Assembly (NCBI GenBank): GCA_020850755.1
Contig: JADZEB010000001.1
Span: 229,195 to 293,194 of the forward strand
Reading direction: 5' to 3'
Source of the DNA: Alphaproteobacteria bacterium
GTDB lineage: Bacteria; Pseudomonadota; Alphaproteobacteria; Acetobacterales; Acetobacteraceae
DNA length: 64,000 nucleotides
Shown here: one piece after another, positions 50,817-61,263 of the stretch
Numbering within the stretch: position 1 is the first letter of the stretch
Layout of the letters: every line of letters begins with the position of its first letter
Made by a program: the position numbers and the translations under genes
The notes under the pieces: generated by a model
The model's input: only the letters and a program-made list of their open reading frames with translations
What the model was told of the DNA's origin: nothing
The model's database searches: none

Positions 50817-53780
50817 ATGGCGAGCGTTGCGGAGGATCCTGGCGGGGCGATCGTTGGCGCGGACGGCAAGGGCACCGGCATGGCCACGGACAGCGCAGGC
50901 ACGAGCCGCGCCCTGGCGGCGCCGCCGATCGAGGGCGGGCCGGGCGACGACACGCTCACCGGCAACGGAGGCGACAATGTGATCCTCGGCTTCGGCGGCA
51001 GCGACACGCTGCTCGGCCTCGGCGGGGACGATCTGCTCGATGGCGGCGAGGGCGCCGACATCATGGCCGGCGGCGCCGGCAACGACACATACATCGTCGA
51101 CAATGGCGGTGATCTGCTGGTCGAGGATGCCGACGGCGGCAACGACCTCGTCCTCTCCTCGGTTTCCTATGTGCTCGGCGCGCATCTCGAAGGGATCGTG
51201 CTGGTGGGCACCGATCCGGTCGGCGCCTTCGGCAACGGCCTCGCCAACAGCATCACCGGCAACGATGCCGACAACACGCTGGCCGGCGGCGGTGGCAACG
51301 ACACCATCACGGGCGGGGCGGGCAACGACACGCTCGATGGCGGTACCGGCGCGGACGCCATGGCCGGGGGCACGGGCGACGATGTCTATTCCGTCGATGA
51401 CAGCGGCGATACGGTCACCGAGGCGGAAGGCGAGGGCTACGACACCGTCGTGTCCTCGATCGCCTACACCCTCGGCGCGGCGATCGAGCAGCTCGTGCTC
51501 GACGGGGGGGCACCGCTGGCCGGCACCGGCAACGCGCTCGACAACACGATCCTCGGCAATGCCGGCAACAACATGCTGCTCGGGCTGGCCGGGGACGACA
51601 CGCTGGCCGGCAATGCCGGCAACGACCTGCTCGACGGCGGCAGCGGCGCCGATGTGCTGAATGGCGGCGCCGGCGACGATACCTACATCGTCGACAATGA
51701 GAGCGACCAGCTTCTGGAAAGCGCGGGCGAAGGCATCGACCTCGTTCTGTCCTCGATCGGCTGGTATCTCGCCCCCGAGATCGAGAACCTGACGCTGATC
51801 GGCACGGCCAGCGTCGAGGCCGTGGGCAATGCCAAGGCGAACGTCATCACCGGCAATGGCGGCAACAACCAGCTTTTCGGCCTGGAGGGCAACGACACGC
51901 TCGTCGGCGCGGATGGCGCGGACCTGCTGCATGGCGGGCTGGGCGCGGATGCGATGGCCGGCGGCGCGGGCGACGATGCCTATGTGGTGGACGATGCCGG
52001 CGACAGCGTGACCGAGGCGCCGGGCGAGGGCAAGGACCTCGTCGTCGTGAACTTCAGCTACACGCTGGGCGCCAACCTCGAAGTGCTGCTGCTGGACGGG
52101 ACCAACCCGATCGACGGCACCGGCAACGAGCTCGGCAACACGCTGATCGGCAACGATGGTGCCAACATCCTGTCCGGCCTCGATGGCGACGACATGCTGG
52201 CCGGCAATGGCGGCGACGATACGCTCATCGGCGGGGCGGGGGCCGACTTCCACAATGGCGGCGCGGGCGCCGACCGGATGGAAGGCGGCGCCGGCGACGA
52301 CACCTATGTCGTCGATCATGCCGGCGATACCGTTCTCGAAGCCGAGGGCGAGGGCAACGATGTCCTGCTTTCCAGCGTCAGCGTGACCCTGCCCGATCAT
52401 GTCGAGACACTCGTGCTGCTGGGCAGCGCCGATCTCGGCGGCGGGCCCGCCCCCGCAAACGCTGCGGCCAACATCAACGGCACCGGCAACGCGCTCGGCA
52501 ACCTGTTCGTCGGCAATGACGGGAGCAACGTCCTGTCCGGGCTTGGCGGCGACGACCAGATCACCGGTGAAGGCGGCGATGACCGGCTGGCCGGCAATGC
52601 CGGCGACGATGCCCTGTTCGGCGGCGCGGGCGATGACCGCATCGGCGGGCAGGACGGCAACGACCTGCTCGATGGCGGCGACGGAACCGATATCGCCGAC
52701 TACACTTCGGCCTGGTCCGGCGTGACGGTCGATCTCTCCTTCACCGGCGGGCAGGACACGGGCGGCGCCGGCATCGACACGCTGCGCTTCATCGAGAATG
52801 TCTATGGCACGATCTACGCCGACCGCCTGACCGGCGACGATCTCTCCAACATGCTGGTGGGCTTCGCGGGCGACGACATCCTCGATGGCGGCCTGGGCGC
52901 CGACGCGCTCTATGGCAGCGCCGGCAACGATACCTACATCGTCGACAACAGCGCCGATGTGGCGCTGGACACGAACCTGCCGGATGGCGGGATCGATCTC
53001 GTGCTCGCCTCGGCCAGCTTCACGCTGAGCGCCAATATCGAGAACCTGACCCTGACCGGATCGAGCAACATCAACGGCACCGGCAACGCGCTGGCCAACG
53101 TGATCCGCGGCAATGCCGGCACCAACATCCTGTCCGGCGCGGCGGGCGACGACAAGCTCTATGGTGGGGGCGCGGACCAGCTTCTTGGCGGCGTGGGCGA
53201 CGACACCTATATCGTCGACAGCGCCAGCATCGGTGCCTCGGATACGGGCGGCATCGACCAGATGATCAGCTCCGTCTCGATCTCGCTGGCCACGCGCGCG
53301 GGCATCGACAACCTCACCCTTACCGGCACGGCCGCCAACGGCTTCGGCAACGCTCTGGCCAACACCATCATCGGCACGGCCGGCGCCAACAGCCTGAGCG
53401 GCGAGGGCGGCGATGATGTGCTGATCGGCGGCGGCGGCCTTGATACGCTCTATGGTGGGGCGGGGGCGGACAGGTTCGTGTTCCAGGCCCTATCCGACAG
53501 CGGGCCCGATTTCGCCACCCGCGACGTGATCTACACCTTCTCCGAGGCGGAAGGCGACGTGATCGACCTTGCCGCACTGGATGCGGACCAGACCTTGGCC
53601 GGCGACCAGGCCTTCGCCTTCATCGGCACGGCCGAGTTCACCGCGCCGGGCCAGGTGCGCTATGCCGGCAACAGCGCAAATATCACGCTCTACGCCAACA
53701 CCGATGCCGACCTCGACCCGGAGTTCTCGATCCGCATCGCCGGTGTCGGCTTCCTGACCGAGGCCGGGCTCGCGCTCTAG
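50817..53780 (+). CDS. RTX calcium-binding protein 4 of the array
   Basis: 987 residues, no signal peptide. It lacks the MAII(N/D/T)G start of genes 1, 2, 3 and 5; instead about 40 unrelated Ala/Gly-rich residues ([19 protein letters not shown]) precede the first RTX repeat [19 protein letters not shown]. Seven modules, several with altered motif ([32 protein letters not shown]), then a [17 protein letters not shown] unit. The C-terminal cassette is [28 protein letters not shown], and [37 protein letters not shown]. The divergence of ENL to EGI/EQL/EVL sets it apart from its paralogues. Export by type I secretion inferred. Confidence 0.9.
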   Translation: MASVAEDPGGAIVGADGKGTGMATDSAGTSRALAAPPIEGGPGDDTLTGNGGDNVILGFGGSDTLLGLGGDDLLDGGEGADIMAGGAGNDTYIVDNGGDLLVEDADGGNDLVLSSVSYVLGAHLEGIVLVGTDPVGAFGNGLANSITGNDADNTLAGGGGNDTITGGAGNDTLDGGTGADAMAGGTGDDVYSVDDSGDTVTEAEGEGYDTVVSSIAYTLGAAIEQLVLDGGAPLAGTGNALDNTILGNAGNNMLLGLAGDDTLAGNAGNDLLDGGSGADVLNGGAGDDTYIVDNESDQLLESAGEGIDLVLSSIGWYLAPEIENLTLIGTASVEAVGNAKANVITGNGGNNQLFGLEGNDTLVGADGADLLHGGLGADAMAGGAGDDAYVVDDAGDSVTEAPGEGKDLVVVNFSYTLGANLEVLLLDGTNPIDGTGNELGNTLIGNDGANILSGLDGDDMLAGNGGDDTLIGGAGADFHNGGAGADRMEGGAGDDTYVVDHAGDTVLEAEGEGNDVLLSSVSVTLPDHVETLVLLGSADLGGGPAPANAAANINGTGNALGNLFVGNDGSNVLSGLGGDDQITGEGGDDRLAGNAGDDALFGGAGDDRIGGQDGNDLLDGGDGTDIADYTSAWSGVTVDLSFTGGQDTGGAGIDTLRFIENVYGTIYADRLTGDDLSNMLVGFAGDDILDGGLGADALYGSAGNDTYIVDNSADVALDTNLPDGGIDLVLASASFTLSANIENLTLTGSSNINGTGNALANVIRGNAGTNILSGAAGDDKLYGGGADQLLGGVGDDTYIVDSASIGASDTGGIDQMISSVSISLATRAGIDNLTLTGTAANGFGNALANTIIGTAGANSLSGEGGDDVLIGGGGLDTLYGGAGADRFVFQALSDSGPDFATRDVIYTFSEAEGDVIDLAALDADQTLAGDQAFAFIGTAEFTAPGQVRYAGNSANITLYANTDADLDPEFSIRIAGVGFLTEAGLAL

Positions 53781-53781
53781 T

Positions 53782-53803
53782 GCCGGCTTGCGCCGGCGCG
53801 GCC
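53782..53803 (+). terminator. Weak hairpin after RTX gene 4
   Basis: gccgg-cttgcg-ccggc, followed by gcggcctgttt. The stem is short and the T-run poor; it may simply be a palindrome in a 146-base spacer. Confidence 0.35.
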
Positions 53804-53926
53804 TGTTTCGCGACTATGCGGGGCGGCGCCCGAGTCGGGCCGGTGGCTCGTGCCGCATCCGTTGCCGCCTGACGGCATGAGGCGGGCGTCCGGTCCTGTC
53901 CCGTGGTCTGTTGGAACCTGCCTGCC

Positions 53927-56900
53927 ATGGCCATCATCACCGGCGACGACAACCCGAACACGCTCTCCGGCGACATCGACGCCGACGTAAACGATACCAT
54001 CACCGGCCTCGGCGGCGATGACATGCTGAACGGGCTGACCGGCAACGACACGCTCCAGGGCGGGCTCGGCAACGATCTCCTCGATGGCGGCACCGGCAGC
54101 GACGTGATGACCGGCGGCGAGGGCGACGACAGCTACAGCGTTGATGACCTTCTCGACAGCATCGTCGAGGCCGCCGCCGCGGGAATCGATACCGTGCTTG
54201 CCTCGGTCAGCTTCGGGCTTGCCGCCAATGTCGAGCATCTCACCCTTACCGGGATTGCCGCGATCGACGGGTTCGGCAACGCGCTCGGCAACCTGATCAA
54301 CGGCAATGGCGGCGACAACATCCTGGATGGCGCCGGCGGCGATGACACGCTGAACGGCTTCGGCGGCAACGACACGATCGTGGCCGGCGAGGGCAATGAT
54401 GGTGTCGATGGCGGCGCGGGCGACGACATCATCGATGGCGGCGCGGGCGACGATGCGCTCGGCGGGGGCGATGGCAGCGACCTGCTCGATGGCGGCGCCG
54501 GTGCCGATGCCATGGATGGCGGGGCCGGCGACGACATCTACATCGTCGATGACCCGGCCGATGTGGTGAGCGAGGCGCCGGGAGGGGGCGAGGATCTCGT
54601 CGTCGCCGCCATCGGCTTCGTGCTCGGGGCCGAGGTGGAGAACCTCATCCTGTCCGGCGCGGCCGACATCGACGGTTCCGGCAACGCGCTGGCCAACACC
54701 ATCATCGGCAATGACGGCGCGAATATCCTCGCCGGCGCGGGCGGCGACGACGTGCTGATCGGCGGCGGGGGGGGCGACCAGCTTTCCGGCGGCGATGGCG
54801 CGGACGCGCTCGATGGCGGGGCGGGGGCGGACCTGCTCGATGGCGGCGCTGGCGCTGACACCATGGCTGGCGGCGCGGACGACGACACCTATCGCGTCGA
54901 TGATGCCGGCGACACGGTGGCCGAGGCGGCGGGCGAGGGCACCGATCTGGTCGAGGCCACGATCAGCCACGCGCTGGCGCCCGATGTGGAGAATCTCTCC
55001 CTGCTCGGCGCCGCCGATATCGACGGCACCGGCAACGAGCTTGGCAACATCATCATCGGCAATGCGGGCGCCAACACGCTCGCCGGCGGCGATGGCGATG
55101 ACACGCTCCAGGGCGGCGACGGCGCCGACATCGTCGATGGCGGCGCGGGCGCGGACACGCTCGAAGGCGGGGCCGGGGACGACACCTATATTATCGACGG
55201 CGCCGACAGCATCACCGAGGCGCCGGGCGCGGGCACCGACCTTGTGCTGTCGGTGCTGGACCACACGCTCCTCGACAATGTCGAGAACCTGATCCTGCTC
55301 GGGCCAGATCCGGCCAACGGCACCGGCAACGCGCTCGGCAACACGATCACCGGCAATGCAGCGCGCAACGTGATCAGCGGGCTTGCGGGCGATGACGTGA
55401 TCGATGGCGGCGATGGCGACGACACGCTTGCCGGCAACGAGGGCGACGACACGATCGCCGGCGGCGCCGGCAACGACCGCATCGGCGGCCAGGATGGCGA
55501 TGATGTGCTCGATGGCGGCGCCGGGGCCGACATACTTGACTACACCTCGGCCGGCGCGGGGGTGACGGTCAGCCTGGCCATCGCCGCCGCGCAGGCCACG
55601 GGCGGGGCGGGCACCGACACCCTGTCGGGCTTCGAGCACCTCTATGGCAGCGCCTTCGGCGACGGGCTGACCGGCGATGCCGGCAGCAACGTGCTTGTGG
55701 GCTTCAACGGCAACGACACGCTCGATGGCGGGGCCGGCGCGGACTCGATGTCGGGCGGCCTCGGCGATGACACCTTTTTCGTCGATCACCTCGCCGACAG
55801 CGCCACCGATCTGGCCGCGGGCGGCACGGATATCGTCTTCGCGCAGGTGAGCCACGTCCTCAGCGCCAATATCGAGAACCTGACACTCACCGGCCCGGGC
55901 GAACTGGACGGCACCGGCAATGCGCTGGCCAACATCATCATCGGCACCGATGCGCGCAACCAGCTGTTCGGGAATGCCGGCGCCGACCAGCTTTCCGGCG
56001 GGCTCGGCGATGACGTGCTCGATGGCGGGTCCGGCGCCGACAGCCTTTCGGGCGGGGGCGGGGACGATACCTACATCGTCGACGATCCGGGCGATGCGGT
56101 GGCGGAGGCGGGCGGCGAGGGCACCGACCTCGTCATCGCCTCGGTCGATCACACGCTGGCCGCCAACGTGGAGAATCTCGCGCAGGTTGGCGGCGCGGTC
56201 ATCGGCAATGGCAACGGCCTCGGCAACCTCCTGTTCGGCAGCGCCTCGGCCAATCGCCTGAACGGGCTCGGCGGCGATGACGTGGTCGATGGCGGCGCGG
56301 GCGCCGACACCATCGCCGGCAATGACGGCAACGACGCGCTGTTCGGCGGCGAGGGCAACGACCGCATCGGCGGGCAGGCCGGAGACGACGCCATCGATGG
56401 CGGCGACGGCATCGACATTGTCGACTACACCTCGGCCGCGACCGGGGTGACGGTCGATCTGCGCATCACGACGGCGCAGGACACCGGCGCGGCAGGGTTT
56501 GATACCATCATCGATGTCGAGGCGGTCTATGGCTCGGCCTTCGCCGACCTCCTCACCGGCGATGCGGGCGCCAACCAGCTCACCGGCTTCGGGGGCGCCG
56601 ACATCCTCGATGGCGGGGCCGGCATCGACGGCATGTTCGGCGGCTCGGGCGACGATACCTACTTCATCGATACCGTCTCGGACATCACCTCCGACACGAG
56701 CGGCATCGATCTCGTGTTCAGCGCTGTTGCCGTGTCCCTGTTCTCCCGCCCGGGCATCGAGAACCTCACCCTGCTCGGCAGCACGAACATCAACGGCTAC
56801 GGCAATGCCAACAACAACGTCATCACCGGCAATGGCGGGCGCAACAACCTGAGCGGCGAGGATGGCGACGACACCATCATCGGCGGCGGCGGGCTCGATA

Positions 56901-57235
56901 CCCTGTATGGCGGCGCCGGTGCCGACCGCTTCCTCTACCAGTCCGTCTCGGACAGCGGCGCCGAGTTTGCCGACCGCGACGTGATCTACGATTTCGACGC
57001 GGCCGGCGGCGACCGCATCGACCTCTCGGCGATCGATGCCGATGCGACCGTGGCGGGCGATCAGGCCTTCACCTTCATCGGCACCGACCCCCTCGGCGGC
57101 GCGGGACAGCTGCGCTACCAGGTCAGCGGCGCCCACATCCTGGTCTTCGCCAGCACCGACGAGGACGCCGACGCCGAGTTCTCGATCCGGCTGGCCAACC
57201 TGGGCGGGGTGGCGGCGGGCGACTTCATCCTGTAG
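53927..57235 (+). CDS. RTX calcium-binding protein 5 of the array
   Basis: 1102 residues, no signal peptide. N-cap MAIITGDDNPNTLSGDIDAD. Seven modules and a dense nonapeptide block near residues 135-200 (GGAGDDIIDGGAGDDALGG). Unlike the others it has two DYTSA-type units (DYTSAGAGVTVSLAIAAAQ and DYTSAATGVTVDLRITTAQ), suggesting an internal duplication of a half. C-terminal cassette: SDTSGIDLVFSAVAVSLFSRPGIENLTLLG, then [41 protein letters not shown] 53927 chosen by paralogy; an upstream in-frame GTG at 53903 would add eight residues. No good ribosome-binding site. Confidence 0.9.
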   Translation: MAIITGDDNPNTLSGDIDADVNDTITGLGGDDMLNGLTGNDTLQGGLGNDLLDGGTGSDVMTGGEGDDSYSVDDLLDSIVEAAAAGIDTVLASVSFGLAANVEHLTLTGIAAIDGFGNALGNLINGNGGDNILDGAGGDDTLNGFGGNDTIVAGEGNDGVDGGAGDDIIDGGAGDDALGGGDGSDLLDGGAGADAMDGGAGDDIYIVDDPADVVSEAPGGGEDLVVAAIGFVLGAEVENLILSGAADIDGSGNALANTIIGNDGANILAGAGGDDVLIGGGGGDQLSGGDGADALDGGAGADLLDGGAGADTMAGGADDDTYRVDDAGDTVAEAAGEGTDLVEATISHALAPDVENLSLLGAADIDGTGNELGNIIIGNAGANTLAGGDGDDTLQGGDGADIVDGGAGADTLEGGAGDDTYIIDGADSITEAPGAGTDLVLSVLDHTLLDNVENLILLGPDPANGTGNALGNTITGNAARNVISGLAGDDVIDGGDGDDTLAGNEGDDTIAGGAGNDRIGGQDGDDVLDGGAGADILDYTSAGAGVTVSLAIAAAQATGGAGTDTLSGFEHLYGSAFGDGLTGDAGSNVLVGFNGNDTLDGGAGADSMSGGLGDDTFFVDHLADSATDLAAGGTDIVFAQVSHVLSANIENLTLTGPGELDGTGNALANIIIGTDARNQLFGNAGADQLSGGLGDDVLDGGSGADSLSGGGGDDTYIVDDPGDAVAEAGGEGTDLVIASVDHTLAANVENLAQVGGAVIGNGNGLGNLLFGSASANRLNGLGGDDVVDGGAGADTIAGNDGNDALFGGEGNDRIGGQAGDDAIDGGDGIDIVDYTSAATGVTVDLRITTAQDTGAAGFDTIIDVEAVYGSAFADLLTGDAGANQLTGFGGADILDGGAGIDGMFGGSGDDTYFIDTVSDITSDTSGIDLVFSAVAVSLFSRPGIENLTLLGSTNINGYGNANNNVITGNGGRNNLSGEDGDDTIIGGGGLDTLYGGAGADRFLYQSVSDSGAEFADRDVIYDFDAAGGDRIDLSAIDADATVAGDQAFTFIGTDPLGGAGQLRYQVSGAHILVFASTDEDADAEFSIRLANLGGVAAGDFIL

Positions 57236-57294
57236 GTGCCCGCGTTCCCGCGCTCCCGCGTGCCGCGCCCTTTTTTGCCCACATTCATCGATGA

Positions 57295-57300
57295 TATGAT
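57295..57300 (+). promoter_or_regulatory. -10-like TATGAT upstream of the protease gene
   Basis: TATGAT sits in an AT-rich pocket (acattcatcgatgatatgat) 98 bases before the protease ATG, with a T-run (57271-57276) about 18 bases upstream but no good -35. The T-run could instead belong to a terminator of RTX gene 5. Confidence 0.35.
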
Positions 57301-57398
57301 GTCCCCGCGCCGGGCGGGGCGGTGCCTGCGGCTGCGGCGCCTTCCGCCCCGGACGCGGCGCGGCCCGTGATGCCAACCCTGCCGGCGAAGGATGCAGC

Positions 57399-60374
57399 AT
57401 GACCACGCCGACCGACCCGCTGTTCGTTTCCAGCCAGTGGCACCTCAATCCGGCGCTGTCGGATTTCGGGGTGAACGCGGTGGCGCTCTATGACGAGTTC
57501 ACCGGCGCGGGCGTGCGCGTGGCGATCCTCGACGAAGGCGTGGACACGGCGCATGTCGATCTCGACGGCAATGTGCTGGCGAGCCTCGGCTACAACGCCA
57601 TGACCGACCAGCTTGGCGTCGGCTTCGGCACGCCGCAGCTGAGCACCGACAATCACGGCACGGCGGTGGCCGGCATCATCGGTGCCGAGCGCAACAACCA
57701 GGGCGTCGTCGGCATCGCCTACGAGTCCGATCTGATCCCGATCTATGTCGACCTCGCCGCGCCGAACGCCACCTTCCTGCCGGCGGTGGTACGCGCCTAC
57801 GACCATGCGCGGCTGAACGCCGACATCATCAACAATTCCTGGGGCTTCCGCGACCCGTTCGAGGATGATTTCGCCAGCCCCGCCTTCGCCGCCGCCGCCG
57901 CGGCGATCGAGAACGCGGCCGACAATGGCCGCGGCGGGCTCGGGCTGATCATCGTGCAGGCCGCCGGCAACGAGGCCGCCGACGGCAACGACACCAATCT
58001 GCACAATTTCCAGAACAACCGCTTCACGATCACCGTCGCGGCGACGCTGGATAGCGGCGTCTTTTCCGACTATTCCACCCCCGGGGCATCGATCCTCGTT
58101 TCCGCGCCCGGCGGCCCGGTGCCGGGCGACATCGCCACCACCGACCGCACCGGCACGCTCGGCTTCAACGCCCTGCCCTCGGGCGCGGGGGGCGACTACA
58201 CGGACCAGTTCAACGGCACATCCGCGGCGGCGCCGATGGTATCAGGCGTCGTGGCACTGGTGCTCGATGCCAATCCCGGCCTCGGCTGGCGCGACGTGCA
58301 GTACATCCTGGCCGCGACCGCGCGCCAGATCGACCCGGCCAATCTCGGCTGGGCCGAGAACGGCGCCACCGGCTTCAATGGCGGCGGCGCGCATGTCAGC
58401 CATGACTACGGCTTCGGGCTGGTAGATGCCTTCGCCGCCACGCGCGTGGCGGAGAGCTGGCTCCTGCCCGCGGCCACCTCGGCGAACGAGCTTGCGGTCA
58501 CCGCCGCGGCCTCGCCCTTCGCCGCCATCCCCGACGATGATCCCGTCGGCATCACCAGCACGATCAACATCGCGAGCAGCGTCCTGGTCGAGCGCGCCGA
58601 GGTGCGGCTGAACATCGCGCACAGCTTCGTGGGCGACCTGGTGGTGGATCTCACCTCGCCGCTGGGCACGATCTCGCGGCTGATCGCCCGCCCGCTCGCC
58701 GGCCAGCTCGCCACCGCCGACATCCTGTTCACGACCACCACCACCCACAGCCTGGGCGAGGGCAGCGCCGGCACCTGGACCCTGCGCGTGTCCGACGAGG
58801 CCGCGCTCGATACCGGCGTCCTGAACAGCTGGACACTGAACCTTTACGGCCGCGGCACCGCGGACGACACCTACATCTACACCGACGAATACGCCACGCT
58901 CGGCGCGGCCGATGCGGCGCGGCGCAGCGTGAGCGACGCCGATGGCGGCACCGACACGGTGAATGCGGCGGCGGTGACGACCGGCTCGGCCATCCGGCTC
59001 GACGGCGTGGCCGGCGCGATCGCGGGCGTGAGCGCGACCTTCGCCGCGACGATCGAGAACGCCGTGGGCGGCGATGGCGGCGACACGATCACCGGCAATG
59101 CGCTGGCCAACCGCCTCTATGGCATGCGCGGGGCCGACACGCTGAACGGCGCCGACGGCAGCGACCTGCTCTATGGCGGCGTCGGCAACGACACGCTCAA
59201 CGGCGATGGCGGCGACGACAGGCTGCAGGGCGCCGAGGGCAACGACACGCTGAACGGCGGCGGCAACGGCGCGCTCGGCGACATTGCCGACTATGCCGGC
59301 GCGGCGGCGGGGGTGACCGTGAGCCTCGCCGTGGCCGGGCCGCAGGACACGGGCGGGGCCGGCACCGACACGCTCAACGGTATCGAGCGGCTCTATGGCT
59401 CGGCGCACAATGACAGCTTCACCGGCGATGGCGGCGCGAACGAGATCGTCGCCTTCGCCGGCGACGACTGGCTCGATGGCGGGGCCGGCGCGGATGGGAT
59501 GTATGGCGGCCTCGGCAACGACACCTACATCATCGACAATGCCGGCGACATCGCTGCCGATCCGTTCAATGGCGGCACCGACATCGTTTTCGCTTCGGTC
59601 ACGCACACGCTCAGCGCCAATATCGAGAACCTCACGCTCACCGGCGCGGGCGCGATCACCGGCAACGGCAATGCGCTGGCCAACACCATCATAGGCAACG
59701 GCGCGGCGAACACGCTCTATGGCGCGGCGGGCGATGACATCCTCGACGGCGCCGGGGGCAGCGATTTCCTCTATGGCGGCACCGGCAACGACACCTTCCA
59801 TGTCGATGTCTACAACGAGGTGGTCTCGGATACGGGCGGCACGGACATCATCTTCGCCGCCGCCAACTATTCCTTCTACAACCGACCGACGATCGAGAAC
59901 CTGACCCTGACCGGCAGCGGCGGCTTCTACGGCGTCGGCAACGCGCTGGCCAACACCATCACCGGCAATGCCGGCAACAACACGCTTTATGGCCGCGACG
60001 GGGCCGACACGCTGATCGGCGGCATCGGCGCGGACATATTGTGGGGCGATGGCGGGGCCGACATCATCCGCTACCTGTCGCTGGCCGAAAGCACCTTCGC
60101 CTTCGCCGGGCGCGACGTGATCGGCGGGTTCAATGCCAGCCTGGGCGACCGCATCGACCTCTCGGCGATCGACGCCGACGCGACCCTGGGCGGCGACCAG
60201 GCCTTCGTCTGGATCGGCAACGGGCTGTTCACGGGTCCGGGGCAGCTCGGCTACACCCAGTCGGGTAGCGAGGTGCTGGTGCGCGTCAATGTCGATGCCG
60301 ACCTGACCTCGGATATGCTGATCCGCGTCGCCGGGCACCCGGCCGGCATCTCCCCGACCGCCTTCATCTACTAG
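57399..60374 (+). CDS. Subtilisin-type (S8) protease with P domain and RTX/M10_C C-terminus
   Basis: 991 residues, no signal peptide. Peptidase S8 domain (about 20-350) with the triad Asp45 (VAILDEGVD), His86 (DNHGTAVAGI) and Ser275 (FNGTSAAAPMVSG), and the oxyanion Asn191 in AAGNEA. A proprotein-convertase P domain follows (about 384-485, LNIAHSFVGDLVVDLTSPLG to WTLNLYG). Then come RTX repeats, a DYAGAAAGVTVSLAVAG unit, two ENLTLTG modules and the same C-terminal cassette as its neighbours ([48 protein letters not shown]). This S8-P layout resembles kexin/furin-like bacterial proteases. gaagga 6 bases before the ATG supports the start. Likely co-exported with the RTX proteins; processing of them is a hypothesis. 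Confidence 0.93.
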   Translation: MTTPTDPLFVSSQWHLNPALSDFGVNAVALYDEFTGAGVRVAILDEGVDTAHVDLDGNVLASLGYNAMTDQLGVGFGTPQLSTDNHGTAVAGIIGAERNNQGVVGIAYESDLIPIYVDLAAPNATFLPAVVRAYDHARLNADIINNSWGFRDPFEDDFASPAFAAAAAAIENAADNGRGGLGLIIVQAAGNEAADGNDTNLHNFQNNRFTITVAATLDSGVFSDYSTPGASILVSAPGGPVPGDIATTDRTGTLGFNALPSGAGGDYTDQFNGTSAAAPMVSGVVALVLDANPGLGWRDVQYILAATARQIDPANLGWAENGATGFNGGGAHVSHDYGFGLVDAFAATRVAESWLLPAATSANELAVTAAASPFAAIPDDDPVGITSTINIASSVLVERAEVRLNIAHSFVGDLVVDLTSPLGTISRLIARPLAGQLATADILFTTTTTHSLGEGSAGTWTLRVSDEAALDTGVLNSWTLNLYGRGTADDTYIYTDEYATLGAADAARRSVSDADGGTDTVNAAAVTTGSAIRLDGVAGAIAGVSATFAATIENAVGGDGGDTITGNALANRLYGMRGADTLNGADGSDLLYGGVGNDTLNGDGGDDRLQGAEGNDTLNGGGNGALGDIADYAGAAAGVTVSLAVAGPQDTGGAGTDTLNGIERLYGSAHNDSFTGDGGANEIVAFAGDDWLDGGAGADGMYGGLGNDTYIIDNAGDIAADPFNGGTDIVFASVTHTLSANIENLTLTGAGAITGNGNALANTIIGNGAANTLYGAAGDDILDGAGGSDFLYGGTGNDTFHVDVYNEVVSDTGGTDIIFAAANYSFYNRPTIENLTLTGSGGFYGVGNALANTITGNAGNNTLYGRDGADTLIGGIGADILWGDGGADIIRYLSLAESTFAFAGRDVIGGFNASLGDRIDLSAIDADATLGGDQAFVWIGNGLFTGPGQLGYTQSGSEVLVRVNVDADLTSDMLIRVAGHPAGISPTAFIY

Positions 60375-60390
60375 CGAGGCGCCGCGCGCG

Positions 60391-61263
60391 TCAGCGCAAG
60401 GGCTCGGCCGGATAGAGGCGCGGCGGCTCGATCAGCGCCCCCTGCTCGGCGATCAGCAGCATCTCGCGCGCATTGGCGGCCGCGGTGGCGCGGATCACGC
60501 CGTAGAGCCCCGATACGGCGTGCGCGGCCGCATCCGGCGCGGCGCGGCCGGCAAGCAGGTGGCCCAGGAACAGCGCGGCCAGCGCATCGCCCGTGCCATG
60601 CACGGTGAACGGGATATAGGGCGTGCCGACCAGGAAGGCGCCGCCTTCGCAGACCAGCATGGTCGAGAGCGTGTCGGGCGCGGCCGGGGTGCGCAGCCCG
60701 GTGGCGAGCACGATGCGCGGTCCGCCCGGGCGCAGCTTCTCGCGCAGGCCGAGGGCCGCCTCGCGCATCTCGGCCAATGTGCCGGCGGGCAGGCCGGTGA
60801 GGTAGGCAAGCTCGCTCCGGTTCGGGGTGACGATGTCGGCCCGCCCCAGCGCGCGGTCGCGGAAGAAGTCCGGCAGGCCTGCGCGCACGAACACGCGCAG
60901 CCGCCCGTCGCGATCCTCGTCGCCGATCACCGGGTCGCAGGCGAACAGCGCCTTGGGGCTCGCGGTCTTGACGCGCTCGACCGCGTTCAGCAGGACGGGA
61001 CCGGTTTCCGCCTCGCCGAGATAGCCCGACAGGATCGCGCGCGCCTCGCTCAGCACGCCGCGCGCGGCGATGCCGTCGATCAGGGCGGCCACCTCGTCGG
61101 CCGGCACGACGCGCCCGGCATGGCCGCCATGGCCGGGATGGTTGGAGAAGGCGACGGTGTTGACCGCCCACACCTCGTGCCCCAGCCGTTGCAGGCAGAA
61201 GGCGGCGGCGGCGTTGCCGACATGGCCGTAGGAAACCCAGGACTGGATCGACAGGACGCTCAT
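60391..61263 (-). CDS. pdxY: Pyridoxal kinase PdxY
   Basis: 290 residues. Phosphorylates pyridoxal in the vitamin B6 salvage pathway. The ribokinase-like sequence begins MSVLSIQSWVSYGHVGNAAAAFCLQRLGHEVWAVNTVAFSNHPGHG, the classic PdxK/PdxY start. CDPVIGDEDRDGRLRV, ADIVTPNRSELAYLTG and the anion-hole/catalytic segment VHGTGDALAALFLGHLL with its Asp follow. ATG 61263 was chosen because the conserved start begins there. Convergent with the protease gene across 16 bases, without an obvious terminator. Confidence 0.95.
   Translation of the reverse strand: MSVLSIQSWVSYGHVGNAAAAFCLQRLGHEVWAVNTVAFSNHPGHGGHAGRVVPADEVAALIDGIAARGVLSEARAILSGYLGEAETGPVLLNAVERVKTASPKALFACDPVIGDEDRDGRLRVFVRAGLPDFFRDRALGRADIVTPNRSELAYLTGLPAGTLAEMREAALGLREKLRPGGPRIVLATGLRTPAAPDTLSTMLVCEGGAFLVGTPYIPFTVHGTGDALAALFLGHLLAGRAAPDAAAHAVSGLYGVIRATAAANAREMLLIAEQGALIEPPRLYPAEPLR

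Noticed and set aside
53777..57448. A 1223-codon antisense frame over RTX gene 5, and an 873-codon one over RTX gene 2 (44955-47576).
   Set aside because: Their sequences are the complement of GGxGxD codons (repeats of AIEHV, AGDDV, RVAGA) with no domain, start signal or spacing of their own. The repeated codons simply lack antisense stops.
39433..60374. Direct repeats of about 20-40 bases with regular spacing resembling a CRISPR array.
   Set aside because: The repeats are codons of RTX nonapeptides and modules in one continuous frame; intervals are not spacer-like, and no cas genes are near.
39433..60374. A type I secretion operon (ABC transporter, membrane fusion protein, TolC) accompanying the RTX genes.
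   Set aside because: Every gene from gshB to pdxY was accounted for and none encodes Walker A/B ABC motifs or an HlyD/TolC-like protein.
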